Assembly: GCA_023460175.1 (NCBI GenBank)
Contig: JAEWRC010000194.1
Coordinates: 7,528 to 71,527, forward strand
DNA length: 64,000 nt
Direction: 5' to 3'
Origin: Actinomycetes bacterium
GTDB lineage: Bacteria > Actinomycetota > Actinomycetes > Mycobacteriales > Mycobacteriaceae
The notes beneath the pieces are model-generated. The model ran no database searches. It was not told the origin of the DNA and saw only the letters and a program-made list of their open reading frames with translations. Numbering within the stretch: the stretch's first letter is position 1; every line of letters begins with the position of its first letter. Made by a program: the position numbers and the translations under genes. Below are positions 14,972-22,351 of the stretch, piece by piece.

Positions 14972-15961
14972 ATGCAAACGCAGTGCAGCCGGCGCGGATT
15001 CCTGGCTCTGACCGGCGCCGCGGGCCTGTTGCTCGCGACGGCGTGCGCATCGGAGACCGACTCCGATGCCGCCGGCGGCGCAGTCACCATCACGCACGCC
15101 TTCGGCGAGACGACCATCCCGGCGCGGCCCACCCGGGTGGTCAGCGCGGGGTTCACCGAGCAGGACAGCCTGCTGGCCCTCGGGCTGGTGCCGATCGCCA
15201 CCACCGAGTGGTGGGGCGAGCAGCCCTTCGCCGTGTGGTCGTGGGCCCAGCCCGCGCTGGGCGGGGCGCAGCCGGTGGTGCTGAGCCTGACCGACGGCAT
15301 CGACGTCGACCAGATCGCCTCGCTGACACCGGATCTCATCGTCGCCATCAACGCCGGCTGCGACTCGGACACCTACGGGCGGCTCTCCGCGATCGCCCCG
15401 ACCATCCCGCAGTCGGGGCCCGCACCGTTCTTCGAACCGTGGAAGGAACAGGCCGCCACCCTCGGTCGGGCCGCCTTCGCCGCCGACCGGATGGACGCCT
15501 TGATCGCCGCGGTGGACAACGGCTTCACCGCGGCCGGGGCCGCCCACCCGCAGTTCCAGGACAAGAAGGTGCTGCTGCTGCAGGGCAGCACCTACTGGGA
15601 GAACAGCGTCCTGGCCACCCAACCCGGGTGGCGCACCGACTTCCTGACCCAGCTGGGGTTCACCATCTCCGAGGCCATCGCGCCGTTCGGCCGCGAGCAC
15701 GACCACCGCGCCTACATTCCGCTGCCCGAGATCGGCCCCGTGCTCGACGACGCCGACGTGCTGATCTGGACCACCGAGAGCGACGAGGACCGCGCCAGGC
15801 TGCTGGCCGACCCCAACATCGCGGGACTGCGCGCCACCCGGGAGAACCGCAACGTGTTCACCACCAAGGACCTGGCCGGGGCGATCGCGTTCAGTTCGGT
15901 GCTGTCCTACCCGCTGGTCGCCGAGCAGTTGCCGCCGCTGCTGGCCGCCGCGCTGGCGTAG
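14972..15961 (+). CDS. fecB2: Iron-siderophore ABC transporter substrate-binding lipoprotein
   Basis: A 329-residue periplasmic-binding protein of the FecB/FepB type. The N-terminus combines a twin-arginine motif (SRRGFLAL) and a lipobox (LLATAC), so it is exported folded and anchored by a lipid on Cys. Two lobes: 'RPTRVVSAGFTEQDSLLALGL' (abridged: VVSAGFTEQDSLLALG) and a second lobe from about 180. It corresponds by position and length to M. tuberculosis Rv0265c (fecB2). The matching permease and ATPase are not in the window. ATG is 6 nt after TAACCT, a leaderless arrangement. Confidence 0.8.
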   Translation: MQTQCSRRGFLALTGAAGLLLATACASETDSDAAGGAVTITHAFGETTIPARPTRVVSAGFTEQDSLLALGLVPIATTEWWGEQPFAVWSWAQPALGGAQPVVLSLTDGIDVDQIASLTPDLIVAINAGCDSDTYGRLSAIAPTIPQSGPAPFFEPWKEQAATLGRAAFAADRMDALIAAVDNGFTAAGAAHPQFQDKKVLLLQGSTYWENSVLATQPGWRTDFLTQLGFTISEAIAPFGREHDHRAYIPLPEIGPVLDDADVLIWTTESDEDRARLLADPNIAGLRATRENRNVFTTKDLAGAIAFSSVLSYPLVAEQLPPLLAAALA

Positions 15962-16001
15962 CCGAGACCACTCGGCGCGCGGCTTCTGCTTGGATGGCCG
16001 G

Positions 16002-16679
16002 GTGAACCACGCAGGAGAACCCACCGGATTCGCCAGGGTCGGCTCGGTCTACTACCCGACCCTGGTCGCGGTCCTCACCGCGCTGGTGATCATCTCCAAC
16101 GTCACCGCCACCAAGGGCGTCGAATTCGGCCCGATCATCACCGACGGCGGCTTTTTGGTGTTCCCGCTGACCTACATCATCGGCGACGTGCTCTCCGAGG
16201 TCTACGGCTTCAAGGCGGCGCGGCGCGCGGTCTTCCTCGGGTTCGCGATGAACGCGCTCGCGGCCTTCGTGTTCTGGGTGACGCTGTACCTGCCGGCGGC
16301 CGACTTCTACGAGAACCAGGCCGCGCTGGAGACCGTCGTGCACGCCTACACCCAGCTGATCGTCGCGGGCCTGGCCGGGTTCCTGGTCGGGCAGACGCTG
16401 AACGCGTGGGTCGTGGTCAAGATCAAGGAGCGCACCAAGGAGAAGCACCTGTGGGCGCGGCTCATCGGCTCGTCGGTGGTCGGCCAACTCGGCGACACCG
16501 TGGTGTTCTGCGCCATCGCGGCAAGTGCGATCGGCATCAACACATTTCGCGACTTCGCCGTCTACACGGCACTGGGGTGGTTCTACAAGACGATCGTGGA
16601 GATCGTCATCCTGCCGGTGACCTACCGGGTGATCGGCTACATCAAACGACGCGAGCCCACCTACCAGCCGATGCTATGA
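16002..16679 (+). CDS. Queuosine-precursor transporter family (YhhQ/VUT) membrane protein
   Basis: About 225 residues with six hydrophobic segments and the family signatures ISNVTATKG, PLTYIIGDVLSEVYG and GQLGDTVVFC. YhhQ imports 7-cyano-7-deazaguanine or related queuosine precursors in proteobacteria; the substrate in mycobacteria is not settled. I chose the GTG at 16002 (MNHAGEPTG); a TTG at 15990 is also in frame. It lies between the fecB2-like and pxpB genes on the same strand. Confidence 0.75.
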   Translation: MNHAGEPTGFARVGSVYYPTLVAVLTALVIISNVTATKGVEFGPIITDGGFLVFPLTYIIGDVLSEVYGFKAARRAVFLGFAMNALAAFVFWVTLYLPAADFYENQAALETVVHAYTQLIVAGLAGFLVGQTLNAWVVVKIKERTKEKHLWARLIGSSVVGQLGDTVVFCAIAASAIGINTFRDFAVYTALGWFYKTIVEIVILPVTYRVIGYIKRREPTYQPML

Positions 16680-16689
16680 AATCTCGCAG

Positions 16690-16766
16690 GGTCTGAGCCC
16701 TTGGTAAGGCTCCTCTGGCGAGGGCGTAAAGCCACGGGACACCGAGGCTACTCGGCGGTAACGTTA
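16690..16766 (+). other. Structured leader with three small hairpins and -10 element before pxpB
   Basis: The 91-bp gap holds GAGCC/GGCTC, CCTC/GAGG and CCGAG-GCTA-CTCGG hairpins plus the motif GGCGTAAAGCCACGGGAC, which recalls the core of GEMM-type (c-di-GMP) riboswitches but lacks their other conserved half. It ends in TAACGTTA, whose TAACGT lies 6 nt before the ATG at 16771. If that is the promoter the transcript is leaderless and the structure would belong to read-through RNA or be a terminator. Confidence 0.3.
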
Positions 16767-16770
16767 GGTC

Positions 16771-17430
16771 ATGAGCGTGACTGTGGATCATCAAATCAAG
16801 TCCTCCAAGGAGGCCGCGGTACGTGATTACGGCGACTGCGCCCTACTGATCGAGTGCGGCAGCACCGCCGAGGTGCTCGCCTGGACGGCCGCGCTGGCCG
16901 GCGCCGAGTTGCCCGGTGTCCTCGACATCGTGCCGGCCTATCGGACGGTGCTGGTCAAACTCGACGGCCCGCGCTATCAGGCCCCGACCCGGCAGCGGCT
17001 GGGCAAGCTGAACCTGGTCGTCGACCGCGAGCAACAGGTGTCCGGGCACACCGCCGACGTCGTCATCGACGTGGTTTACGACGGCGCGGACCTGGTGGAG
17101 GTCGGACGGCTGACCGGACTGAACCCGGTCGGTGTCATCGCCGCGCACACCGGCTCGCTGTGGCAGGTCGGATTCGGCGGTTTCGCACCGGGTTTCAGCT
17201 ATCTGATCGGCGGCGATCCGCGCCTGCAGGTGTCGCGCCGCGACGAGCCGCGCACCCGGGTGCCGGCCGGCGCGGTGGGCCTGGCCGGTGAGTTCAGCGG
17301 CGTCTATCCGCGCGAATCCCCCGGCGGCTGGCAGTTGATCGGGCGCACCGACGCGGTGCTGTGGGATATCGAACGCCCGGAACCGGCATTGCTGCGGCCG
17401 GGCATGTGGGTGCAGTTCAGGGCGGTTTGA
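16771..17430 (+). CDS. pxpB: 5-oxoprolinase subunit PxpB (KipI-like)
   Basis: A 219-residue KipI/allophanate-hydrolase subunit 1 family protein. Landmarks: GDCALLIE near the start, the central VGFGGFAPGFSYL motif and TRVPAGAVGLAG. PxpB, PxpC and PxpA together hydrolyse 5-oxoproline to glutamate with ATP in bacteria. The PxpC gene follows 10 bp downstream; PxpA (LamB/YcsF) is not in the window. Position matches Rv0264c in M. tuberculosis. The start follows a TAACGT-N6-ATG leaderless promoter. Confidence 0.8.
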   Translation: MSVTVDHQIKSSKEAAVRDYGDCALLIECGSTAEVLAWTAALAGAELPGVLDIVPAYRTVLVKLDGPRYQAPTRQRLGKLNLVVDREQQVSGHTADVVIDVVYDGADLVEVGRLTGLNPVGVIAAHTGSLWQVGFGGFAPGFSYLIGGDPRLQVSRRDEPRTRVPAGAVGLAGEFSGVYPRESPGGWQLIGRTDAVLWDIERPEPALLRPGMWVQFRAV

Positions 17431-17440
17431 GGAGAACACC

Positions 17441-18307
17441 ATGACCACGTTGGAGATCATGCACACCGGCCCGCTGGCCCTCGTCGAGGACCTGGGCCGG
17501 GCCGGCAAGGCCCATCTGGGCGTCAGCCGGTCCGGGGCCGCCGACCGGCGCTCGCACACCCTGGCCAACCGGCTGGTGGCCAACCCCGATGACCGCGCCA
17601 CCGTCGAGGTCACCCTCGGCGGGCTGATGGCCCGCGTGCACGGCGAGGCGGAGATCGCCGTCACCGGCGCCGACGCGGACCCGATGCTCAACGGAAAGTT
17701 GTTCGGCACCAACAGCATTTGCTACGCGCGCGACGGCGACGTCATCACCCTCGGCGCGCCGCAGTCGGGGATGCGCAGCTACCTGGCGGTCCGCGGCGGC
17801 ATCGACGTCGAACCGGTGCTGGGTTCCCGCAGCTTCGACGTGATGTCGTCGATCGGCCCGCGGCCGCTGCAACGCGGCGACATCCTCAACGTCGGCACGC
17901 ACACCGACGAGTACCCGGAGGTCGATCAGGCCCCTGTCGCCAGCATCGAGGGTCAACTGCTGGAACTGCAGGTCATCCCCGGCCCGCGCACGGACTGGTT
18001 CGTCGACCCCGACGCGCTGGTGCGCACCGTCTGGATCGCCTCGGACCGCAGCGACCGGGTGGGGATGCGGCTGTCCGGCACGCCGATGCGCTGGCGCTGG
18101 CCCGACGGCCACCTGCCGTCGGAGGGCGTCACCCGCGGCGCGATCCAGGTGCCACCCAACGGACTCCCGGTGATCCTGGGGCCCGACCATCCGGTGACCG
18201 GCGGCTACCCGGTGGCCGGGGTCATCGTCGAGGACGACGTCGACAAGGTGGCCCAGATTCGGCCCGGCCAGCCCGTCCGGTTGAACTGGGCACGCCCTCG
18301 CGGCTGA
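17441..18307 (+). CDS. pxpC: 5-oxoprolinase subunit PxpC (biotin-dependent carboxyltransferase family)
   Basis: A 288-residue KipA/AHS2-domain protein. Landmarks: VEDLGRAGKAHLGVSRSGAAD at about 15-35 (Gly-rich first loop), AVRGGIDVEPVLGSRS near 115 and PDHPVTGGYPVAGVI near the end. It pairs with the upstream PxpB in a heteromeric catalytic unit; the two genes are 10 bp apart with a GAGGAG ribosome binding site between. Matches Rv0263c by synteny. Followed 43 bp later by aac(2'). Confidence 0.85.
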   Translation: MTTLEIMHTGPLALVEDLGRAGKAHLGVSRSGAADRRSHTLANRLVANPDDRATVEVTLGGLMARVHGEAEIAVTGADADPMLNGKLFGTNSICYARDGDVITLGAPQSGMRSYLAVRGGIDVEPVLGSRSFDVMSSIGPRPLQRGDILNVGTHTDEYPEVDQAPVASIEGQLLELQVIPGPRTDWFVDPDALVRTVWIASDRSDRVGMRLSGTPMRWRWPDGHLPSEGVTRGAIQVPPNGLPVILGPDHPVTGGYPVAGVIVEDDVDKVAQIRPGQPVRLNWARPRG

Positions 18308-18350
18308 CACCCGGTCGTCACGGCCGCCGATTTGGGCTACAAACGAAGGT

Positions 18351-18896
18351 GTGTACCCCCAGGTCCTGACCGCCCGCCTGGTCCACAGCGCCGACCTCGA
18401 CGCCGAGACCCGCGACGATGCGCGCCGGCTGCTGACCGAGGCCTTCGACGGTGACTTCACCGAGTCCGACTGGGACCACACCCTCGGCGGCATGCACGCG
18501 ATCATCCAGCAACACGGCGTCCTGCTGGCCCACGCCGCCGTCGTGCAGCGCCGCCTGCTGCACCGGGGCCGGGCCCTGCGCTGCGGCTACGTCGAGGCCG
18601 TCGCGGTCGAGACGGACTGGCGCGGCCAGCACCTGGGTGCGGCGATCATGGACGCCGTCGAGCAGGTGATCCGCGGCGCCTACCAACTCGGGGCGCTCAG
18701 CGCCACCGACGACGCCCCCGGTTTCTATCTGGCGCGCGGCTGGCAGCAGTGGTCCGGCCCGACGGCGGTGTTGGCGCCCGGCGGCATCGAGCGCACCCCC
18801 GAGGACGACGGCGCGGTGTTCGTGTTTCCGGTCGATGCCGAGTTGGACCCGAGCGCCGACCTGGTTTGCGATTGGCGCGACGGCGACGTCTGGTAG
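18351..18896 (+). CDS. aac(2'): Aminoglycoside 2'-N-acetyltransferase
   Basis: A 181-residue GNAT protein that closely matches the intrinsic mycobacterial AAC(2')-I enzymes: TARLVH at the start, FTESDWDHTLGGMHA, the acetyl-CoA motif region VEAVAVETDWRGQHLGAA and the C-terminal CDWRDGDVW. These enzymes acetylate the 2'-amino group of gentamicin, tobramycin and related drugs with acetyl-CoA; the physiological substrate is debated. GTG start at 18351 aligns with the M. tuberculosis Rv0262c start. Chromosomal and syntenic, not on a mobile element. Confidence 0.9.
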   Translation: MYPQVLTARLVHSADLDAETRDDARRLLTEAFDGDFTESDWDHTLGGMHAIIQQHGVLLAHAAVVQRRLLHRGRALRCGYVEAVAVETDWRGQHLGAAIMDAVEQVIRGAYQLGALSATDDAPGFYLARGWQQWSGPTAVLAPGGIERTPEDDGAVFVFPVDAELDPSADLVCDWRDGDVW

Positions 18897-18932
18897 GCGA
18901 GCGAACACCGGATTCGGCGTACCTTGGATGGG

Positions 18933-19715
18933 GTGAGTGACAGCACGCCAGAAGCCTTCCGGCCCAACCGCGAATCCTTCGACAAGCTCTACCGCGGCGA
19001 ACCCGCGTTCGAGGGCGCACCACCGCCGGGCGCCGTCCCCTGGGACATCGGGCAGGCCCAGCCGCGGCTGATGGAACTCGAGGCGCTCGGCGCCATCTCC
19101 GGGGAGGTCCTCGACATCGGCTGCGGGCTCGGCGACAACGCGATCTTCCTGGCCTCCCGCGGACACCTGGTCACCGGGCTGGACGGCTCGGCCGCCGCCA
19201 TCGAGCAGGCCCGGCAGCGAGCCGCCGACGCGGGTGCGACGGTGAACTTCGGGGTGGCCGACGCCACGGCGCTGACCGGATACGACGGCCGCTTCGACAC
19301 CGTGATCGACAGCGCGCTGATGCACTGCCTCGAGGAGGGCGACCGCGACGCGTACGCCGCCGGGGTGCACCGCGCCACCCGCCCCAATGCCCGCTGGTTC
19401 ATCTACTGCTTCGCCGGCGGCACCGTCAACGGTGTGCCCGCGCCGATGCCGGTCGCCGAGGACACGCTGCGCGACACCCTGAACCGCAACGGCTGGCGGA
19501 TCGACTTCCTGGGCCCCACCACCTATCAGGGCAGGGTGGACGGCTTCACCGCGCCCACCGCGGAGCCACCGGCGGAACTGCTCAGCGGAATGCCGCCGGA
19601 ATGGCATGAGGAGATGCAGCAGATGGCCGAGCGGATGGCGGTGATCCTGCCGCTGGTCGAGGGCGGCCGCGTCCACCTGCCGTTCACTGTGGTGCACACC
19701 ACCCGGGTCGGCTGA
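18933..19715 (+). CDS. SAM-dependent methyltransferase
   Basis: A 260-residue class I methyltransferase. Motif I is VLDIGCGLGDNA at about 60, followed by the acidic residue in VTGLDGS, motif II region GVADATALTGYDGRFDTV and motif III DSALMHCLEE. Substrate cannot be told. The GTG at 18933 lies 7 nt after TACCTT, a leaderless arrangement; an in-frame TTG at 18924 would overlap that hexamer. It takes the place occupied by narK3 between aac and the HemD-type regulator in M. tuberculosis. Confidence 0.8.
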   Translation: MSDSTPEAFRPNRESFDKLYRGEPAFEGAPPPGAVPWDIGQAQPRLMELEALGAISGEVLDIGCGLGDNAIFLASRGHLVTGLDGSAAAIEQARQRAADAGATVNFGVADATALTGYDGRFDTVIDSALMHCLEEGDRDAYAAGVHRATRPNARWFIYCFAGGTVNGVPAPMPVAEDTLRDTLNRNGWRIDFLGPTTYQGRVDGFTAPTAEPPAELLSGMPPEWHEEMQQMAERMAVILPLVEGGRVHLPFTVVHTTRVG

Positions 19716-19740
19716 ATCCACACGCGGTGGCAATGGCCGG

Positions 19741-19756
19741 GTAACACCGGCGAAAT
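19741..19756. promoter_or_regulatory. GlnR-like half box before nnaR
   Basis: GTAAC-N6-GAAAT matches one a/b half of the actinobacterial GlnR box (GTnAC-N6-GaAAc). It ends 23 bp before the nnaR start. GlnR control of nitrite assimilation genes is known in M. smegmatis; the use of this site is inferred. Confidence 0.35.
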
Positions 19757-19779
19757 ATCCGCTGCTTAGACAGGTAACC

Positions 19780-20919
19780 ATGACTGCGCCCGATGCGGGC
19801 CCGCTGACCGGATACCGGGTGGCGGTAACCGCCGCCCGCCGCTCCGAGGAGCTCTGCACGCTGCTGCGCCGCCGCGGCGCCACGGTGTGCGCGGCCCCGG
19901 CCATCGAGATGGTGGCGCTGCCCGACGACGACGAACTGCGCCGCCACACCGAGGCCCTGATCGCGGCGCCGCCGGACATCGTCGTCGCCACCACCGGGAT
20001 CGGCTTCCGCGGCTGGATGGCCGCCGCCGACGGCTGGGGGCTGGCCCCCGACCTCACCGACGCGCTGGGCCGGGCCCGGGTGGTCTCCCGCGGTCCGAAG
20101 GCCACCGGTGCCCTGCGCGCCGCCGAGCTGCCCGAGGAATGGTCGCCGGAGTCCGAATCCTCCCGCGAGGTGCTGGCCTACCTGCGCGCGGGCGGCATCG
20201 CCGGCGCGCGCATCGCGGTGCAGCTGCACGGCGCCACCGACGAGTGGGACCCGTTCCCGGAGTTCCTCGACGAGCTGCGGGCCGCGGGCGCCGACGTCGT
20301 TCCCATCCGGGTGTACCGGTGGCGGGCCGCGCCCCTGGGCGGACCGTTCGACGCGCTGGTGCACGGCATCGCCGACGAACAGTTCGACGCCGTGGCCTTC
20401 ACCTCTGCCCCGGCTGTGGCGGCCACCCTGCTGCGCGCGGCCGACCTGGGTGTCTCGGACACGCTCCTGGCCGCGTTGAGCGGGCCCGTGCACTCGATGT
20501 GCGTCGGTCCCGTCACGGCGCGGCCGCTGACCCACCTCGGGGTGCCCACCTCCGCACCGGAACGGATGCGGCTGGGCGCGCTGGCCCGCCACATCACCGA
20601 CGAGCTTCCCCTGCTGCGGTCGCGCAAGCTGGTCGCGGCCGGCCATCAGGTGGAGATCCGCGGCACCTGCGTAGTGGTCGACGGCGCGATCAGGTCGCTG
20701 TCGCCGGCCAGCATGGCCACCCTGCGGGCACTCGCCGACAAGCCCGGCATCGTGGTGTCCCGCGGCGATCTGCTGGCCGCGCTGCCCGGCGCCGGCACCG
20801 ACACCCACGCCGTCGAGACCGCCGTGTTGCGACTGCGAACCGCCTTGGGCGACAAGAACATCGTGGCCACCGTCGTCAAACGCGGCTACCGGCTGGCCAC
20901 CGAGGACGGTCCGGCGTGA
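19780..20919 (+). CDS. nnaR: HemD-winged-helix fusion regulator, NnaR-like
   Basis: A 379-residue fusion. Residues about 10-265 are a uroporphyrinogen-III synthase-like domain (VAVTAARRSEELCTLLRRRG, TGIGFRGWM). Residues about 280-375 are an OmpR-type winged helix (LSPASMATLRALADKPG, HAVETAVLRLRTALGD, VVKRGYRLA). M. smegmatis NnaR has this architecture and activates nitrate/nitrite assimilation genes together with GlnR. Adjacent sirB and nearby nirBD fit that role. Whether the HemD domain still makes or only senses a tetrapyrrole is open. Confidence 0.85.
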   Translation: MTAPDAGPLTGYRVAVTAARRSEELCTLLRRRGATVCAAPAIEMVALPDDDELRRHTEALIAAPPDIVVATTGIGFRGWMAAADGWGLAPDLTDALGRARVVSRGPKATGALRAAELPEEWSPESESSREVLAYLRAGGIAGARIAVQLHGATDEWDPFPEFLDELRAAGADVVPIRVYRWRAAPLGGPFDALVHGIADEQFDAVAFTSAPAVAATLLRAADLGVSDTLLAALSGPVHSMCVGPVTARPLTHLGVPTSAPERMRLGALARHITDELPLLRSRKLVAAGHQVEIRGTCVVVDGAIRSLSPASMATLRALADKPGIVVSRGDLLAALPGAGTDTHAVETAVLRLRTALGDKNIVATVVKRGYRLATEDGPA

Positions 20920-21608
20920 GGGAACTGGTGCTGGTCGCACACGGCACCCGCAAACCCGGCGGGGTGTCGATGATCGGCGAACTCGCGGCCCGGGTGGGCG
21001 ATGCGCTGTCGCAGCCGGTCCGTGTCGCGTTCGTCGACGTCCTGGGCCCCACCCCCGCCGAGGTGCTGCGCGGCCTGGACGGCGCCCCGGCCATCGTGGT
21101 GCCGGCGTTCCTGGCCGCCGGCTACCACGTGCGCCACGACCTGCCCGAGCACATCGCCGCCAGCGCGCACCCCGACGTCACCGTCACCCCGGCCCTGGGG
21201 CCGTGTCCGCAGATGGTCCGCGTGCTGACCGAGCGGCTCTGTGAATCCGGTTGGCGGCCCGGCGATTCCGTGGTGATGGCCGCCGCCGGCACCTCCGACC
21301 GCGGCGCCCAGCGGGATCTGCGGGTCACCGCGACCCTGCTGTCGGCCGCGCTCGGCGCGCGGGTGGAGTTGGCGTACGCGGCGACCGGTGAGCCGCGGGT
21401 GGCCGACGCGGTGCGGCGGCTGCGCGCGGCCGGGGCCCGGCGCGTGGTGATCGCGTCCTACCTGCTGGCCGAGGGGCTGTTCCAGGACCGACTGCGGGCC
21501 GCGGGGGCCGACCTGGTCACCGCGCCGCTGGGTCTGCACCCGGGCACCGCGCGGTTGATCGCGGCCCGGTTCCGCCGGGCGGTGCTGCCCGCGCTGTCCG
21601 GCGCTTAG
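20916..21608 (+). CDS. sirB: Sirohydrochlorin chelatase-like protein (CbiX/SirB family)
   Basis: A 230-residue protein with two related CbiX halves: N-terminal LVLVAHGTRKPGG with the metal-binding His, and a second half beginning VVMAAAGTSDRGAQ. It inserts Fe or Co into sirohydrochlorin. Siroheme is the cofactor of the NirB nitrite reductase encoded close by. GTG at 20916 overlaps the nnaR stop by 4 nt. Matches Rv0259c by position. Its end overlaps the convergent secreted-protein gene by 4 nt. Confidence 0.8.
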   Translation: MRELVLVAHGTRKPGGVSMIGELAARVGDALSQPVRVAFVDVLGPTPAEVLRGLDGAPAIVVPAFLAAGYHVRHDLPEHIAASAHPDVTVTPALGPCPQMVRVLTERLCESGWRPGDSVVMAAAGTSDRGAQRDLRVTATLLSAALGARVELAYAATGEPRVADAVRRLRAAGARRVVIASYLLAEGLFQDRLRAAGADLVTAPLGLHPGTARLIAARFRRAVLPALSGA

Positions 21609-21925
21609 ATACAGCCGCTGACGCTGATCCGCCGACCGAAGTTCGCGCACACGTTGACGTTCGGTGCCGGCGGCGGGGGCGGCGGTGGGGGCGCGGTCTC
21701 GTAGTCCTCGGGCAACGGGGCGTACGCCGACGGCGGCGGCACCCAGGGTGCGAGGGCGTCGGCGACGTTGCCGCACCCGCTCACCGAGACGTGCCGCCCA
21801 CCGGCGCCCACGCACACGTCGGCCTGCACGGTGGCGGGCGCGACGACGGTGCCGAAACCTTGGACCCCGGTGGCCAGGGCGACGGCGAAGGCACCGACGA
21901 TGCCGGTGCGGGTCCACCTGTTCAT
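21605..21925 (-). CDS. Secreted protein with duplicated SVSGC motif
   Basis: A 106-residue exported protein: signal peptide at 1-36 (MNRWTRTGIVGAF...VQADV, cut near A-D). The mature part has a motif at each end (VCVGAGGRHVSVSGC and VCANFGRRISVSGC) separated by a linker with eight consecutive Pro. Each motif has two Cys 12-13 residues apart, likely two small disulfide-bonded units. ATG at 21925 has GAGGAGG upstream. It ends 4 nt inside the convergent sirB gene. Function unknown. Confidence 0.75.
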   Translation of the reverse strand: MNRWTRTGIVGAFAVALATGVQGFGTVVAPATVQADVCVGAGGRHVSVSGCGNVADALAPWVPPPSAYAPLPEDYETAPPPPPPPPAPNVNVCANFGRRISVSGCI

Positions 21926-21954
21926 CCCGGCCTCCTCAACTCGCGAGCAGAGAC

Positions 21955-21990
21955 AGAATCGCACGGATCGTCGTTGAAATGTGCGATTCT
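21955..21990 (-). terminator. Hairpin terminator after nirBD
   Basis: Perfect 10-bp arms AGAATCGCAC / GTGCGATTCT with a 16-nt loop, 17 nt past the nirD stop. The minus-strand RNA continues with a moderately U-rich GUCUCUG. It separates nirBD from the secreted-protein gene. Confidence 0.55.
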
Positions 21991-22006
21991 CGGCCGGTTC
22001 GGCGGA

Positions 22007-22351
22007 TCAGTAACCGATCTCGATCATGCCGTCGGTCCTCGCGCGGGTGGCATACACCGCGATCGTGACGCCCGGATCCTCGAGGCACACCCCGTCGCTC
22101 AGACCGAAGGCCTGCTTCTTGATCGGCGACTGCACCACCGGACAGCCGCCGCGGTCGCCGACGATACCGCGCGACAGCACCGCCGCACCGGAGAACGGGT
22201 CGACGTTGCCGACTGCGTGCAGGCTGCCGTCGGCGAGCCGGAACAGCGCGGCCTGCGTGCCGTCGTCGAGCAGCACCGCGACACCGCGGTCGGGGATCAG
22301 ATGGTCGTACCGGCAGGCCGCGGTCCAGGTCTGGATGTCGTTGAGCAGCAT
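22007..22351 (-). CDS. nirD: Assimilatory nitrite reductase small subunit
   Basis: A 114-residue NirD protein with the Rieske-like fold but without the Cys/His cluster ligands, as usual for NirD. Seen: VAVLLDDGTQAALFRLADG, NVDPFSGAAVLSRGIVGD and KKQAFGLSDGVCLEDPG. It stabilises or activates NirB for NADH-dependent reduction of nitrite to ammonium in the cytoplasm. The ATG shares one base with the nirB stop (TGATG), so the two are coupled. Confidence 0.9.
   Translation of the reverse strand: MLLNDIQTWTAACRYDHLIPDRGVAVLLDDGTQAALFRLADGSLHAVGNVDPFSGAAVLSRGIVGDRGGCPVVQSPIKKQAFGLSDGVCLEDPGVTIAVYATRARTDGMIEIGY

Noticed and set aside
18351..18896. Mobile resistance gene
   Set aside because: No insertion sequence, integrase or att site nearby; order matches the M. 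tuberculosis chromosome.
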